DNA of 64,000 bases from HGM04593 sp045588485 (lineage in GTDB: Bacteria > Bacteroidota > Bacteroidia > Bacteroidales > Bacteroidaceae), in contig JAZNEI010000028.1 of assembly GCA_045588485.1 (NCBI GenBank), positions 14,592-78,591 on the forward strand, written 5' to 3'. Positions 24,301-32,021 of this stretch are shown one piece after another. The first letter of the stretch is position 1. Each line of letters opens with the position of its first letter. The translations under genes were made by a program, and so were the position numbers. The notes beneath the pieces are model-generated. The model saw nothing but the letters and a program-made list of their open reading frames with translations. It was not told where the DNA came from and made no database searches.

Positions 24301-24307
24301 AGTCTGA

Positions 24308-25072
24308 CTATTTCCAGTCGAGACCTATCGATGCTGCAAACTCCTTTGCACGCTCAAGATCCTCGGGAGTGTCAATACCCACTGTCTCAATATCGGTCTT
24401 TCCAACTCTGATGCGGTAGCCATTCTCTAGCCAACGGAGCTGTTCAAGCGACTCACATATCTCAAGAGGCGATTGTGGCAGTGTTGTTATGCGTTCGAGC
24501 ACATCGGCGCGATAGGCATATATTCCAAGATGTTTGTAGAACGTCTGTTTTTCGAGCCATTCCGACTTATCTACTCCGCGAAGGTAAGGTATTACCGAAC
24601 GGCTGAAGTACATTGCAAAGCCGTTTATGTCCATAACCACTTTGGGCGAGTTTGGACACTCGAGACGCTCTATTCCATCCTCTTTCTCGAAGGGTTTAAC
24701 GAGTGTGGCAATATCGGTCTCGGGCGAGTCAAAGCAGGCAATAAGTGCCTCAACCTGCTTACGCTGTATAAAAGGCTCGTCTCCCTGAATATTTACAATT
24801 ACGTCGCAATCGAGGTTAAGGTTGCGATAGGCATCCAAGCAACGCTCTGTGCCATTTTTGCAATCCTCGGAAGTCATAACCACATTGCCACCGAAAGCCT
24901 TGACACAATCGGCAATACGATTGTCATCTGTTGCAACATAAAGAATATCGAAACAATCCTTTACCTGCTCATATACACGCTGGATAACAGTCTTACCACC
25001 AAGCATAGCCAATGGCTTGCCGGGGAAACGTGTCGAAGCGTAACGAGCCGGGATAATTCCTGCAAATTTCAT
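24308..25072 (-). CDS. kdsB: 3-deoxy-manno-octulosonate cytidylyltransferase
   Basis: Activates Kdo with CTP to CMP-Kdo for lipid A core synthesis, in the cytoplasm. It is 254 residues, the usual length. The start IIPARYASTRFPGKPLAML is the nucleotide-binding signature; YVATDDNRIADCVKAFGG, VIVNIQGDEPFI (metal Asp) and ERLECPNSPKVVMDINGFAMYFSRSVIPY are all KdsB-specific. The C terminus GYRIRVGKTDIETVGIDTPEDLERA also fits. It sits between the PBP1A gene and the M16-like gene on one strand, consistent with an envelope operon. Confidence 0.97.
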   Translation of the reverse strand: MKFAGIIPARYASTRFPGKPLAMLGGKTVIQRVYEQVKDCFDILYVATDDNRIADCVKAFGGNVVMTSEDCKNGTERCLDAYRNLNLDCDVIVNIQGDEPFIQRKQVEALIACFDSPETDIATLVKPFEKEDGIERLECPNSPKVVMDINGFAMYFSRSVIPYLRGVDKSEWLEKQTFYKHLGIYAYRADVLERITTLPQSPLEICESLEQLRWLENGYRIRVGKTDIETVGIDTPEDLERAKEFAASIGLDWK

Positions 25073-25105
25073 AATATCCTGTTTTTATCTATTAATACTT
25101 CTAAA

Positions 25106-27484
25106 TTATTGGAAAAGGTCGTCAAAGCCCCCTGTAGTTGATGGCGAAACGACCGGGGTATCTTTATCCTTGAGCATTATCGTATCACCCTCTTCGGTCA
25201 TTGTAAAAATCTGCCCCAAACAAGGGTCCCAACCTTTGGGAATATCGAATTTTTCTTCCTGTGAATATGGCAGACTCTTGTCGGCATACACCTTGCTCAT
25301 ATATATTCCCCAAATAGGTAGTGCCATCGATGCACCTTGTCCGTCACTCATACGATCGAAGTGAATGTCGCGCTCTTCGCCACCTACCCAGCATCCTGTA
25401 ACCAAAGAGGGGGTAAAGCCCATAAACCATCCGTCCGAATTATTCTGTGTTGTTCCTGTCTTACCACAAATATCGGCAGTGAGCTTATATATACGACGCA
25501 GACGACCTCCTGTACCCTCATTTATCACGGCACGCAACATCTCTATCATTTTATATGAACTCTCTTCACTTATCACCTCGTTTTTCTGTGCTGTGAATGT
25601 AGCAACGGTGTTACCCACGTTATCCTCAATACGTGTAACAAGCAGCGGTGCTGTGCGTATTCCCTTGCCTACAAATGCAGTGTAAGCACTAACCATCTCA
25701 CCTACCGAGGCATCACAGACACCTAAGCAGAGCGAAGGAGTAGGCTCAATCTCCTTGTTGCGCAGACCATACTGGTGCAACAGTTTCTTGAACGAATAAG
25801 GATTGAGTTTACTCATCAGATAAGCCGATATCCAGTTATTCGAGTTAGCAAGTCCCCATCGCAATGTCACCACCTCGCCATAGCGTGCCTTAGAGGTATT
25901 CTTGGGACTCCATATTTTTCCATCCTCGGTGAGCAGTGTCTGCTCTACGTTACGTGTCTCGTCACAAGGAGTAAATCCGTTCTCCATTGCCAACGAATAG
26001 AGATAAGGCTTTATTGTCGAACCCACCTGACGGCGACCGGTAAAAGCCATGTCATATTTGAAATTGTAGTAATTGGTTCCACCTACGTATGCTTTTACCT
26101 CGCCTGTATGCGGGTCCATAGATACAACACCTGTTCTAAGGAAATATTTGTAATACTTCAGTGAGTCCATAGGGGTCATGACAGTATCAATCATACCGTC
26201 GTAACTGAACACCTGCATATCCTCCTTGGTATTGAATGCCGTTTTTATCTCCTCATCGGTTGCCCCATTCTTTTTCATTATGCGGTAGCGGTCGCTCTGA
26301 CGCATTGCACGGTCCATAATCTTGTTTACCTCTTCAACTGTAAGCTCATCGGTAAACGGAGCAGTACGTTGACCCTTCTTTGATTTAAAGAAGCGTGGCT
26401 GCATATAATCGGCAACGTGCTCTTTTACAGCTTCTTCGAGGTATTGCTGCATACGCGAGTCGATTGTTGTGTATATTTTCAATCCATCGGTGTAAAGGTT
26501 ATAGTTGGTGCCATCGGCCTTCTTGTTCTTGTTACACCATCCGAACAGCGGATTATTCTCCCAATCGAGTGAATCCTCGTAAAATTTCTGCATCTCCCAA
26601 CCACGATAGTTTTTCTTCTCGGGCTTTTTCGCATTCATCATAAGACGAAGATATTCGCGGAAATAGGGAGCAGGACCGGCCTTGTGGTCGGATGAATGGA
26701 AGTTCAATGCAAGTTCGGTCTGTTTAAGACTATCGGCCTCGGCCTCGGTGATATATCCCGCCTTTGCCATCTGTCCGAATACCACGTTACGACGCATCTT
26801 TGTCTTTTCGGGACGACGACGGGGATTATACAACGACGAGTTCTTGCACATTCCCACAAGCATGGCAGCCTCTTGCATATTCAAGTCCTTTGGGTGTTTG
26901 CCAAAATATATCTGAGCTGCACTTCGTATTCCAACGGCATTGTATCCGAAATCATATTTATTCAGATACATTGTTATAATTTCCTCCTTTGTATAACGCT
27001 TCTCTAACTGGACGGCAATAACCCACTCGATTGGTTTTTGTGTCAGACGCTCCATCTCGTCCTCGGCAGTAACCTGAGTATAAAGTAATTTTGCCAACTG
27101 TTGTGTAATTGTACTGCCACCTCCGGCACTCTCGCGTCCTAATAATCCGCGTTTTACAATAGCACGCAAAAGAGCGCGTCCATCTATTCCCGAATGTTCA
27201 ACGAAACGGACATCCTCGGTTGCAATAAGCGCTTTTATGAGGTTGGGAGAAATCTCGTTATATTCTACAAGCGTGCGGTTTTCTTTGCTATATGACCAGG
27301 TACCCATAACCTTTCCGTCGGCCGAGAGCACCTGTGCTGCATATTTGTACGATGGATTTTCCAATTCCGACATATCGGGCATATATCCTATCCATCCTTT
27401 TGCTATGGCATAAAATATAAGAATTACCGATAATATTCCACCCAAAAGCATTACCCACAACGCTATCAATATTTTCTTTATCAT
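25106..27484 (-). CDS. Penicillin-binding protein 1A (bifunctional)
   Basis: A class A PBP of 792 residues, making and crosslinking peptidoglycan at the inner membrane. One N-terminal anchor (KKILIALWVMLLGGILSVILIFYAIA). The GT51 glycosyltransferase domain has EDVRFVEHSGIDGRALLRA with the catalytic Glu, GGSTITQQLAKLLY and the downstream ITMYLNKYDFG. The transpeptidase domain has the SxxK motif in GSTIKPYLYSLAME, SxN in ANSNNWISAYL and KTG in CGKTGTTQNNSDGWFMG. A short tail rich in Asp, Thr and Ser follows. It is first in the unit with kdsB. The start ATG at 27484 gives the basic-then-hydrophobic N terminus expected. Confidence 0.96.
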   Translation of the reverse strand: MIKKILIALWVMLLGGILSVILIFYAIAKGWIGYMPDMSELENPSYKYAAQVLSADGKVMGTWSYSKENRTLVEYNEISPNLIKALIATEDVRFVEHSGIDGRALLRAIVKRGLLGRESAGGGSTITQQLAKLLYTQVTAEDEMERLTQKPIEWVIAVQLEKRYTKEEIITMYLNKYDFGYNAVGIRSAAQIYFGKHPKDLNMQEAAMLVGMCKNSSLYNPRRRPEKTKMRRNVVFGQMAKAGYITEAEADSLKQTELALNFHSSDHKAGPAPYFREYLRLMMNAKKPEKKNYRGWEMQKFYEDSLDWENNPLFGWCNKNKKADGTNYNLYTDGLKIYTTIDSRMQQYLEEAVKEHVADYMQPRFFKSKKGQRTAPFTDELTVEEVNKIMDRAMRQSDRYRIMKKNGATDEEIKTAFNTKEDMQVFSYDGMIDTVMTPMDSLKYYKYFLRTGVVSMDPHTGEVKAYVGGTNYYNFKYDMAFTGRRQVGSTIKPYLYSLAMENGFTPCDETRNVEQTLLTEDGKIWSPKNTSKARYGEVVTLRWGLANSNNWISAYLMSKLNPYSFKKLLHQYGLRNKEIEPTPSLCLGVCDASVGEMVSAYTAFVGKGIRTAPLLVTRIEDNVGNTVATFTAQKNEVISEESSYKMIEMLRAVINEGTGGRLRRIYKLTADICGKTGTTQNNSDGWFMGFTPSLVTGCWVGGEERDIHFDRMSDGQGASMALPIWGIYMSKVYADKSLPYSQEEKFDIPKGWDPCLGQIFTMTEEGDTIMLKDKDTPVVSPSTTGGFDDLFQ

Positions 27485-27774
27485 AGATTGTCGCGAATTA
27501 TCAGTTTAAAAACAAGGAAAGCCGACCCCGAAAGTTTGCATTATAGACAATGAAGCCCCACTCTCCCAATATATTCTAAAATGCAAAGTTAATAATAAAA
27601 ATTCAAATACAATGATATGATACAAATTAAAACGAATCAACATCTGCATAAAATCGGGCAACTAAAACAACTTATCAAAAATTAGCACAAATATCCGTTC
27701 CGAAACACATTTATTTAGAGATTTTATATACCTTTACGGGAAATTATTCAGTTCTATCACGTAAACCGCCCAAT
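27485..27774. other. Divergent spacer between PBP1A and pyrB
   Basis: AT-rich, no gene. TACCTTTA at 27729-27736 resembles a -7 box for pyrB with one mismatch. No PyrR-like attenuator or other clear hairpin was recognised. Confidence 0.5.
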
Positions 27775-28689
27775 ATGGAAAAGAGAAGTTTAGTATCAAT
27801 CAACGACTTGTCGCGCGAAAAGATTCTTCAGTTGCTTGATATAGCAAAGAAATTCGAAGAAAAGCCCAATCGCGACATTCTTGCAGGAAAAGTTATAGGT
27901 TCGCTCTTCTTCGAACCATCGACCCGTACACGACTTAGTTTCGAAACAGCTGCCATGCGTCTGGGAGCACGTGTCATCGGATTCAGTGATGCAGCAACAA
28001 GTTCTACAAGCAAAGGCGAGACTTTAAAAGATACAATAATGATGGTATCGAACTATGCCGACCTTATTGTAATGCGTCATCGTCTCGAGGGTGCTGCACG
28101 CTATGCAAGCGAAATATCGCCCGTACCCATAATAAACGCAGGTGACGGTGCCAACCAGCATCCCTCACAGACAATGCTCGACCTATACTCTATCCAAAAG
28201 ACACAGGGTACACTCGAGAATCTGCATATACATCTTGTGGGCGACCTAAAATACGGCCGCACCGTACACTCGCTTCTGCACGCGATGCGTCACTTCAGCC
28301 CCACATTCCATTTTATTGCTCCCCAAGAGCTTCAGATGCCCGAGGAGTACCGCATATTCTGTCGCGAGAACAATATTGCATTCACCGAGACAACCGAATT
28401 CAACGAAGAGGTTATTGCAAATGCCGACATTATATATATGACACGTGTGCAGCGCGAGCGTTTCAGCGACCTGATGGAGTATGAGAAGGTAAAAAACTGC
28501 TATCGTCTCACCAATGCGATGCTTGCCGATTGCAAGGAGAGTATGCGCATACTGCATCCGCTGCCCCGAGTAACAGAGATTGCATACGATGTCGATGATA
28601 ATCCAAGAGCCTATTATTTCCAGCAGGCCCAGAATGGCCTATATGTACGCGAAGCTCTTATCTGCGACGTATTAGGTATTAACATCTAA
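27775..28689 (+). CDS. pyrB: Aspartate carbamoyltransferase, catalytic chain
   Basis: Joins carbamoyl phosphate and aspartate in pyrimidine synthesis. It is 304 residues. The carbamoyl-phosphate site FFEPSTRTRLSFETAAMRLG (residues 44-63) is intact, as are VMRHRLEGAARYASE, NAGDGANQHPSQTMLDLYS, HLVGDLKYGRTVHSL and the C-terminal HPLPRVTEIAYDVD. Followed after 12 bases by pyrI, so the holoenzyme is the allosteric class B type, as in E. coli. Confidence 0.98.
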   Translation: MEKRSLVSINDLSREKILQLLDIAKKFEEKPNRDILAGKVIGSLFFEPSTRTRLSFETAAMRLGARVIGFSDAATSSTSKGETLKDTIMMVSNYADLIVMRHRLEGAARYASEISPVPIINAGDGANQHPSQTMLDLYSIQKTQGTLENLHIHLVGDLKYGRTVHSLLHAMRHFSPTFHFIAPQELQMPEEYRIFCRENNIAFTETTEFNEEVIANADIIYMTRVQRERFSDLMEYEKVKNCYRLTNAMLADCKESMRILHPLPRVTEIAYDVDDNPRAYYFQQAQNGLYVREALICDVLGINI

Positions 28690-28701
28690 AGAGAAACAAT
28701 T

Positions 28702-29163
28702 ATGAAAGAGAATAAAACCGCATTGCAGGTATCGGCACTTTGCAACGGAACAGTGATAGACCATATTCCTGCCGACAAATTATTCGAGGTTGTCAACCTG
28801 CTGAATCTCCCCGAAATGGAGAGCAATGTAACCATAGGAAACTACCTCGAGAGCAAGAAACTCGGCAAAAAAGGTCTTATAAAAATTGCCGATAAATATT
28901 TCACCGACGACGAGGTTAACCGCATTTCATTGGTTGCTCCCAACGTAGTACTGAACATTATTCAGGATTATAAAGTTGTAGAGAAGCGGGAGGTTCACAT
29001 GCCCGATGAGTTGCTTAATATTGTAAAGTGCAGCAATCCCAACTGCATCACAAACAATGAGCCTATGGCAACCCGTTTTCATCTTGTTAACCGCAGTGAA
29101 GGCACACTGAAATGCCACTATTGCGAAAAAGAGAAGAATGTAAAAGATATAGAACTACTCTAA
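28702..29163 (+). CDS. pyrI: Aspartate carbamoyltransferase, regulatory chain
   Basis: Binds CTP/ATP and holds the PyrB trimers together. It is 153 residues. The N-terminal allosteric domain has ALCNGTVIDHIPADKLFEVV. The C-terminal zinc domain carries four Cys as CSNPNCI (near residues 110-115) and CHYC (near 138-141), which contact the catalytic chain. Standard length and full motifs. Confidence 0.97.
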   Translation: MKENKTALQVSALCNGTVIDHIPADKLFEVVNLLNLPEMESNVTIGNYLESKKLGKKGLIKIADKYFTDDEVNRISLVAPNVVLNIIQDYKVVEKREVHMPDELLNIVKCSNPNCITNNEPMATRFHLVNRSEGTLKCHYCEKEKNVKDIELL

Positions 29164-29174
29164 AGCTGTATTGA

Positions 29175-29753
29175 ATGAAACTTAATTGGAAGCCCGGAAC
29201 AATGATATATCCGTTGCCTGCCGTATTGGTAAGTTGTGGCGATTCTCCCGAAAACTACAATATGCTCACCGTATCGTGGGTCGGCACTGTATGTACCAAC
29301 CCGGCAATGTGCTATATATCTGTTCGCCCCGAACGACACTCGTACCCTATAATAAAAGAGAAAGGTGAATTTGTCATAAACCTGACAACAGCGGCAATGG
29401 CACGCGCTACCGATTGGTGCGGTGTACGCTCGGGTAAGGATTACGACAAGAGAAAGGAGACCGGGCTAACATACGGTCCATCAAAAGAGATTAAAGCACC
29501 TATAATAGTAGAATCACCACTGAGCATCGAGTGCCGTGTAAAACAGGTTATTCCGCTTGGGTCGCACGACATGTTCCTCGCCGAAGTTGTGAATGTACAG
29601 GCCGACGACAGCCTGCTGAACCCCGAAACAGGCGAATGGGATCTTTCGGCAGCCGACCCATTGGTATATACCCATGGGAAATATTTCCATCTTGGCGAGT
29701 TTATAGGAAAGTTCGGTTGGAGCGTAAAAAAAGAGACAACAAAAAAGAAGTAA
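29175..29753 (+). CDS. Flavin reductase-like (split-barrel FMN-binding) protein
   Basis: A 192-residue cytoplasmic protein of the flavin reductase-like family (FMN-binding split barrel). Family features: an N-terminal YPLPAVLVSCGD, MLTVSWVGTVCTNPAMCYISVRPERHSY with the FMN-contacting SxRPxRxS run, GEFVINLTTAAMARATDWCG and a C-terminal DPLVYTHGKYFHLGE. In Bacteroidetes it often accompanies pyrBI and glyA, from memory. Its physiological electron acceptor is unknown. It lies 11 bases after pyrI and 3 bases before the OMP gene. Confidence 0.9.
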   Translation: MKLNWKPGTMIYPLPAVLVSCGDSPENYNMLTVSWVGTVCTNPAMCYISVRPERHSYPIIKEKGEFVINLTTAAMARATDWCGVRSGKDYDKRKETGLTYGPSKEIKAPIIVESPLSIECRVKQVIPLGSHDMFLAEVVNVQADDSLLNPETGEWDLSAADPLVYTHGKYFHLGEFIGKFGWSVKKETTKKK

Positions 29754-29756
29754 AAT

Positions 29757-30464
29757 ATGCGTTTGCGTCATACCGTAGTAACCATAATAGCTGCTCTTCT
29801 CCTGCCACTGTTCGTTCAAGCACAGGAAAAGGATACAAAGTTACACCTCAATTTCGGACTTAAGGTGGGATTTCATGCTGCCACATATAATACCACAACT
29901 TTCGAGATTGATGGTTACGAGTACGACGACCGGGTAATACAGAGTAATAAGATAGGTTACTCTATAAGCCCCTTCATACGTCTCTCAAAAAACAGATACT
30001 ATATACAGACCGAGGCCACACTCAGCCTATCGCGTCACAATTTCGAATTTAATGAGGTTGCAGGCAAAAACAACGAGTCATTAGAAGGAGGTGGCAAGCC
30101 ACAGTATGATCTGACTACTTATTGTATGCAGGTTCCCTTTCTGTTTGGCTATAAGTTTGTAGACAGCGGCCCATACGGAATGAGTTTCTTCACAGGCCCC
30201 AAAGCAAAATTCGTATTCACCGGACACGACAAGCAACGATTCAAACATTTTGAATACAGCGACCTCGAAGAGTCTCTACGTGATGTTGTCTACTATTGGG
30301 AGCTTGGCTTTGGAGTAAAAATATCCAATGTCTGCTTCGATTTTGTATATGATGTAGGTCTCAACAGCAACACCTATGGTATTGTATCAAGGAAGAGTGG
30401 CGAGGAGTTCTACTCAAAGCGCAGCGACAACCTGCTCAGTTTCTCGCTTGGAATTATCTTCTAA
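29757..30464 (+). CDS. PorT-like outer-membrane beta-barrel protein
   Basis: A 235-residue exported protein. The signal peptide (residues 1-22, ending LLLPLFVQAQ) is followed by barrel strands KLHLNFGLKVGFHAATYN, YSISPFIRLSKNRYYIQTEATLSLSR, YCMQVPFLFGYKFV, MSFFTGPKAKFVF, YWELGFGVKISNVCFDFVYDVGL, and a last strand LLSFSLGIIF ending in Phe. This resembles the outer-membrane beta-barrel_2 / PorT class. The function is unknown. It ends the pyr transcription unit at a strong terminator. Confidence 0.8.
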   Translation: MRLRHTVVTIIAALLLPLFVQAQEKDTKLHLNFGLKVGFHAATYNTTTFEIDGYEYDDRVIQSNKIGYSISPFIRLSKNRYYIQTEATLSLSRHNFEFNEVAGKNNESLEGGGKPQYDLTTYCMQVPFLFGYKFVDSGPYGMSFFTGPKAKFVFTGHDKQRFKHFEYSDLEESLRDVVYYWELGFGVKISNVCFDFVYDVGLNSNTYGIVSRKSGEEFYSKRSDNLLSFSLGIIF

Positions 30465-30501
30465 AAAAGACAATACAAAATTATCACTAAGCATAGCATA
30501 T

Positions 30502-30550
30502 AAAAATATCGGCACAACCCTCGAAAGGATGTTGTGCCGATATTTTTATA
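30502..30550. terminator. Bidirectional terminator between pyr unit and glyA
   Basis: AAAAATATCGGCACAAC (30502-30518) and GTTGTGCCGATATTTTT (30531-30547) pair perfectly over 17 bp around a 12-base loop, with A/T runs at both ends. It serves both convergent units. Confidence 0.95.
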
Positions 30551-30567
30551 TATTCTCTTATATATTA

Positions 30568-31848
30568 TCAATATGCAAAGAGAGGATACTCGGCCATAGT
30601 CTCATTAACCTGACGACGAACAGCTGCTATTACTTTCTCATCCTCGGGAGCATTAAGAACAGTCTCAATCATCTCTGCTACGAAGGGCATAAGAGTCTCC
30701 TTAACACCACGTGTTGTGATTGCCGGTGTACCAAGACGGATACCCGATGTTTGGAATGCACTACGTGAGTCGAAAGGAACCATATTTTTGTTGGCTGTAA
30801 TGTCGGCAGCAACAAGGGCCTTCTCGGCTACCTTACCTGTGAGGTCGGGATACTTGCTGCGAAGGTCTACAAGCATTGAGTGGTTATCTGTTCCACCCGA
30901 TACAATACCAAAGCCACGGCTCATAAGCTCGTTTGCAAGTGTAGCTGCATTCAGCTTAACCTGTGCCTGATACTCCTTGAACTCGGGCTGAAGAGCCTCG
31001 CCAAAAGCAACGGCCTTAGCAGCAATAACATGCTCAAGAGGTCCACCCTGAATACCGGGGAACACAGCACTGTCAAGAAGTGCCGACATCATCTTAATCT
31101 CGCCCTTGGGAGTTGTCTTACCCCAGGGATTGGGAAAATCCTTACCCAAAAGAATGATACCGCCACGAGGACCACGAAGAGTCTTATGTGTGGTAGATGT
31201 CACAATGTGAGCATATTTCAAAGGATTGTCAAGCAGGCCTGCAGCGATAAGACCTGCAGGGTGAGCCATATCGACCATAAGCAATGCACCCACGCTGTCG
31301 GCAATCTCGCGCATACGCTTGTAATCCCACTCACGCGAATAAGCCGAACCGCCACCAATGATAAGTTTAGGTTGCTCGCGGTGAGCAATCTCCTCCATCT
31401 GATCGTAGTCTACACGGCCTGTCTCCGGATTAAGGTTATACTCTACGGGAGTATATATAAGACCCGATGTATTTACAGCCGAACCGTGCGAGAGGTGACC
31501 ACCGTGTGCAAGGTTAAGACCCATGAATTTATCACCGGGGTTAAGCACTGCAAGGAAAACGGCTGCATTTGCCTGCGCACCCGAGTGGGGCTGAACATTC
31601 ACCCATTCTGCTCCATAAAGTTCTTTAAGACGTGTACGTGCAAGATCTTCCACAACATCTACAACCTCACAGCCACCATAGTAGCGCTTGCCGGGATAAC
31701 CCTCGGCATATTTATTTGTGAGGATAGAGCCCATAGCCTGCATTACCTCGTTACTAACGAAATTCTCCGACGCGATAAGTTCGATACCCTTAAGCTGTCG
31801 GCGCTGTTCCATCTCAATCAACTGAAAAACAGTGTTGTCTCTTTTCAT
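30568..31848 (-). CDS. glyA: Serine hydroxymethyltransferase
   Basis: Interconverts serine and glycine with tetrahydrofolate (PLP enzyme). It is 426 residues. The PLP lysine is in VTSTTHKTLRGPRGG near residue 230; ELIASENFVSNEVMQAMGS, NKYAEGYPGKRYYGGCE and ANAAVFLAVLNPGDKFMGL are also diagnostic. The C-terminal region keeps TSGIRLGTPAITTRGVKE. A monocistronic gene, with an exact -7 box upstream. Confidence 0.98.
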   Translation of the reverse strand: MKRDNTVFQLIEMEQRRQLKGIELIASENFVSNEVMQAMGSILTNKYAEGYPGKRYYGGCEVVDVVEDLARTRLKELYGAEWVNVQPHSGAQANAAVFLAVLNPGDKFMGLNLAHGGHLSHGSAVNTSGLIYTPVEYNLNPETGRVDYDQMEEIAHREQPKLIIGGGSAYSREWDYKRMREIADSVGALLMVDMAHPAGLIAAGLLDNPLKYAHIVTSTTHKTLRGPRGGIILLGKDFPNPWGKTTPKGEIKMMSALLDSAVFPGIQGGPLEHVIAAKAVAFGEALQPEFKEYQAQVKLNAATLANELMSRGFGIVSGGTDNHSMLVDLRSKYPDLTGKVAEKALVAADITANKNMVPFDSRSAFQTSGIRLGTPAITTRGVKETLMPFVAEMIETVLNAPEDEKVIAAVRRQVNETMAEYPLFAY

Positions 31849-31907
31849 AGTATTATTTAAATGTTTACTTTTTTACACCAAAAAATAGCCTTTTTGCTAA
31901 AGAATTG

Positions 31908-31915
31908 CAAAGATA
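31908..31915 (-). promoter_or_regulatory. Candidate -7 box of glyA
   Basis: TATCTTTG on the minus strand matches TAnnTTTG, about 60 bases before the ATG at 31848. A weak CTTG about 22 bases upstream could be the -33 box. Confidence 0.55.
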
Positions 31916-32021
31916 CTGCTTTTTGTCTAAAAAATGGCAAGTTAAGGCATAAAAGGAGAAGAAAATTTAATTTCTCCCCCTTTTACGCCTAAAAAAGAGC
32001 ATTTAACTACTTAATTATATC

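Noticed and set aside
30880..31860. 326-codon ORF on the plus strand
   Set aside because: Antisense to glyA, whose motifs are complete; the translated product has no recognisable domain.
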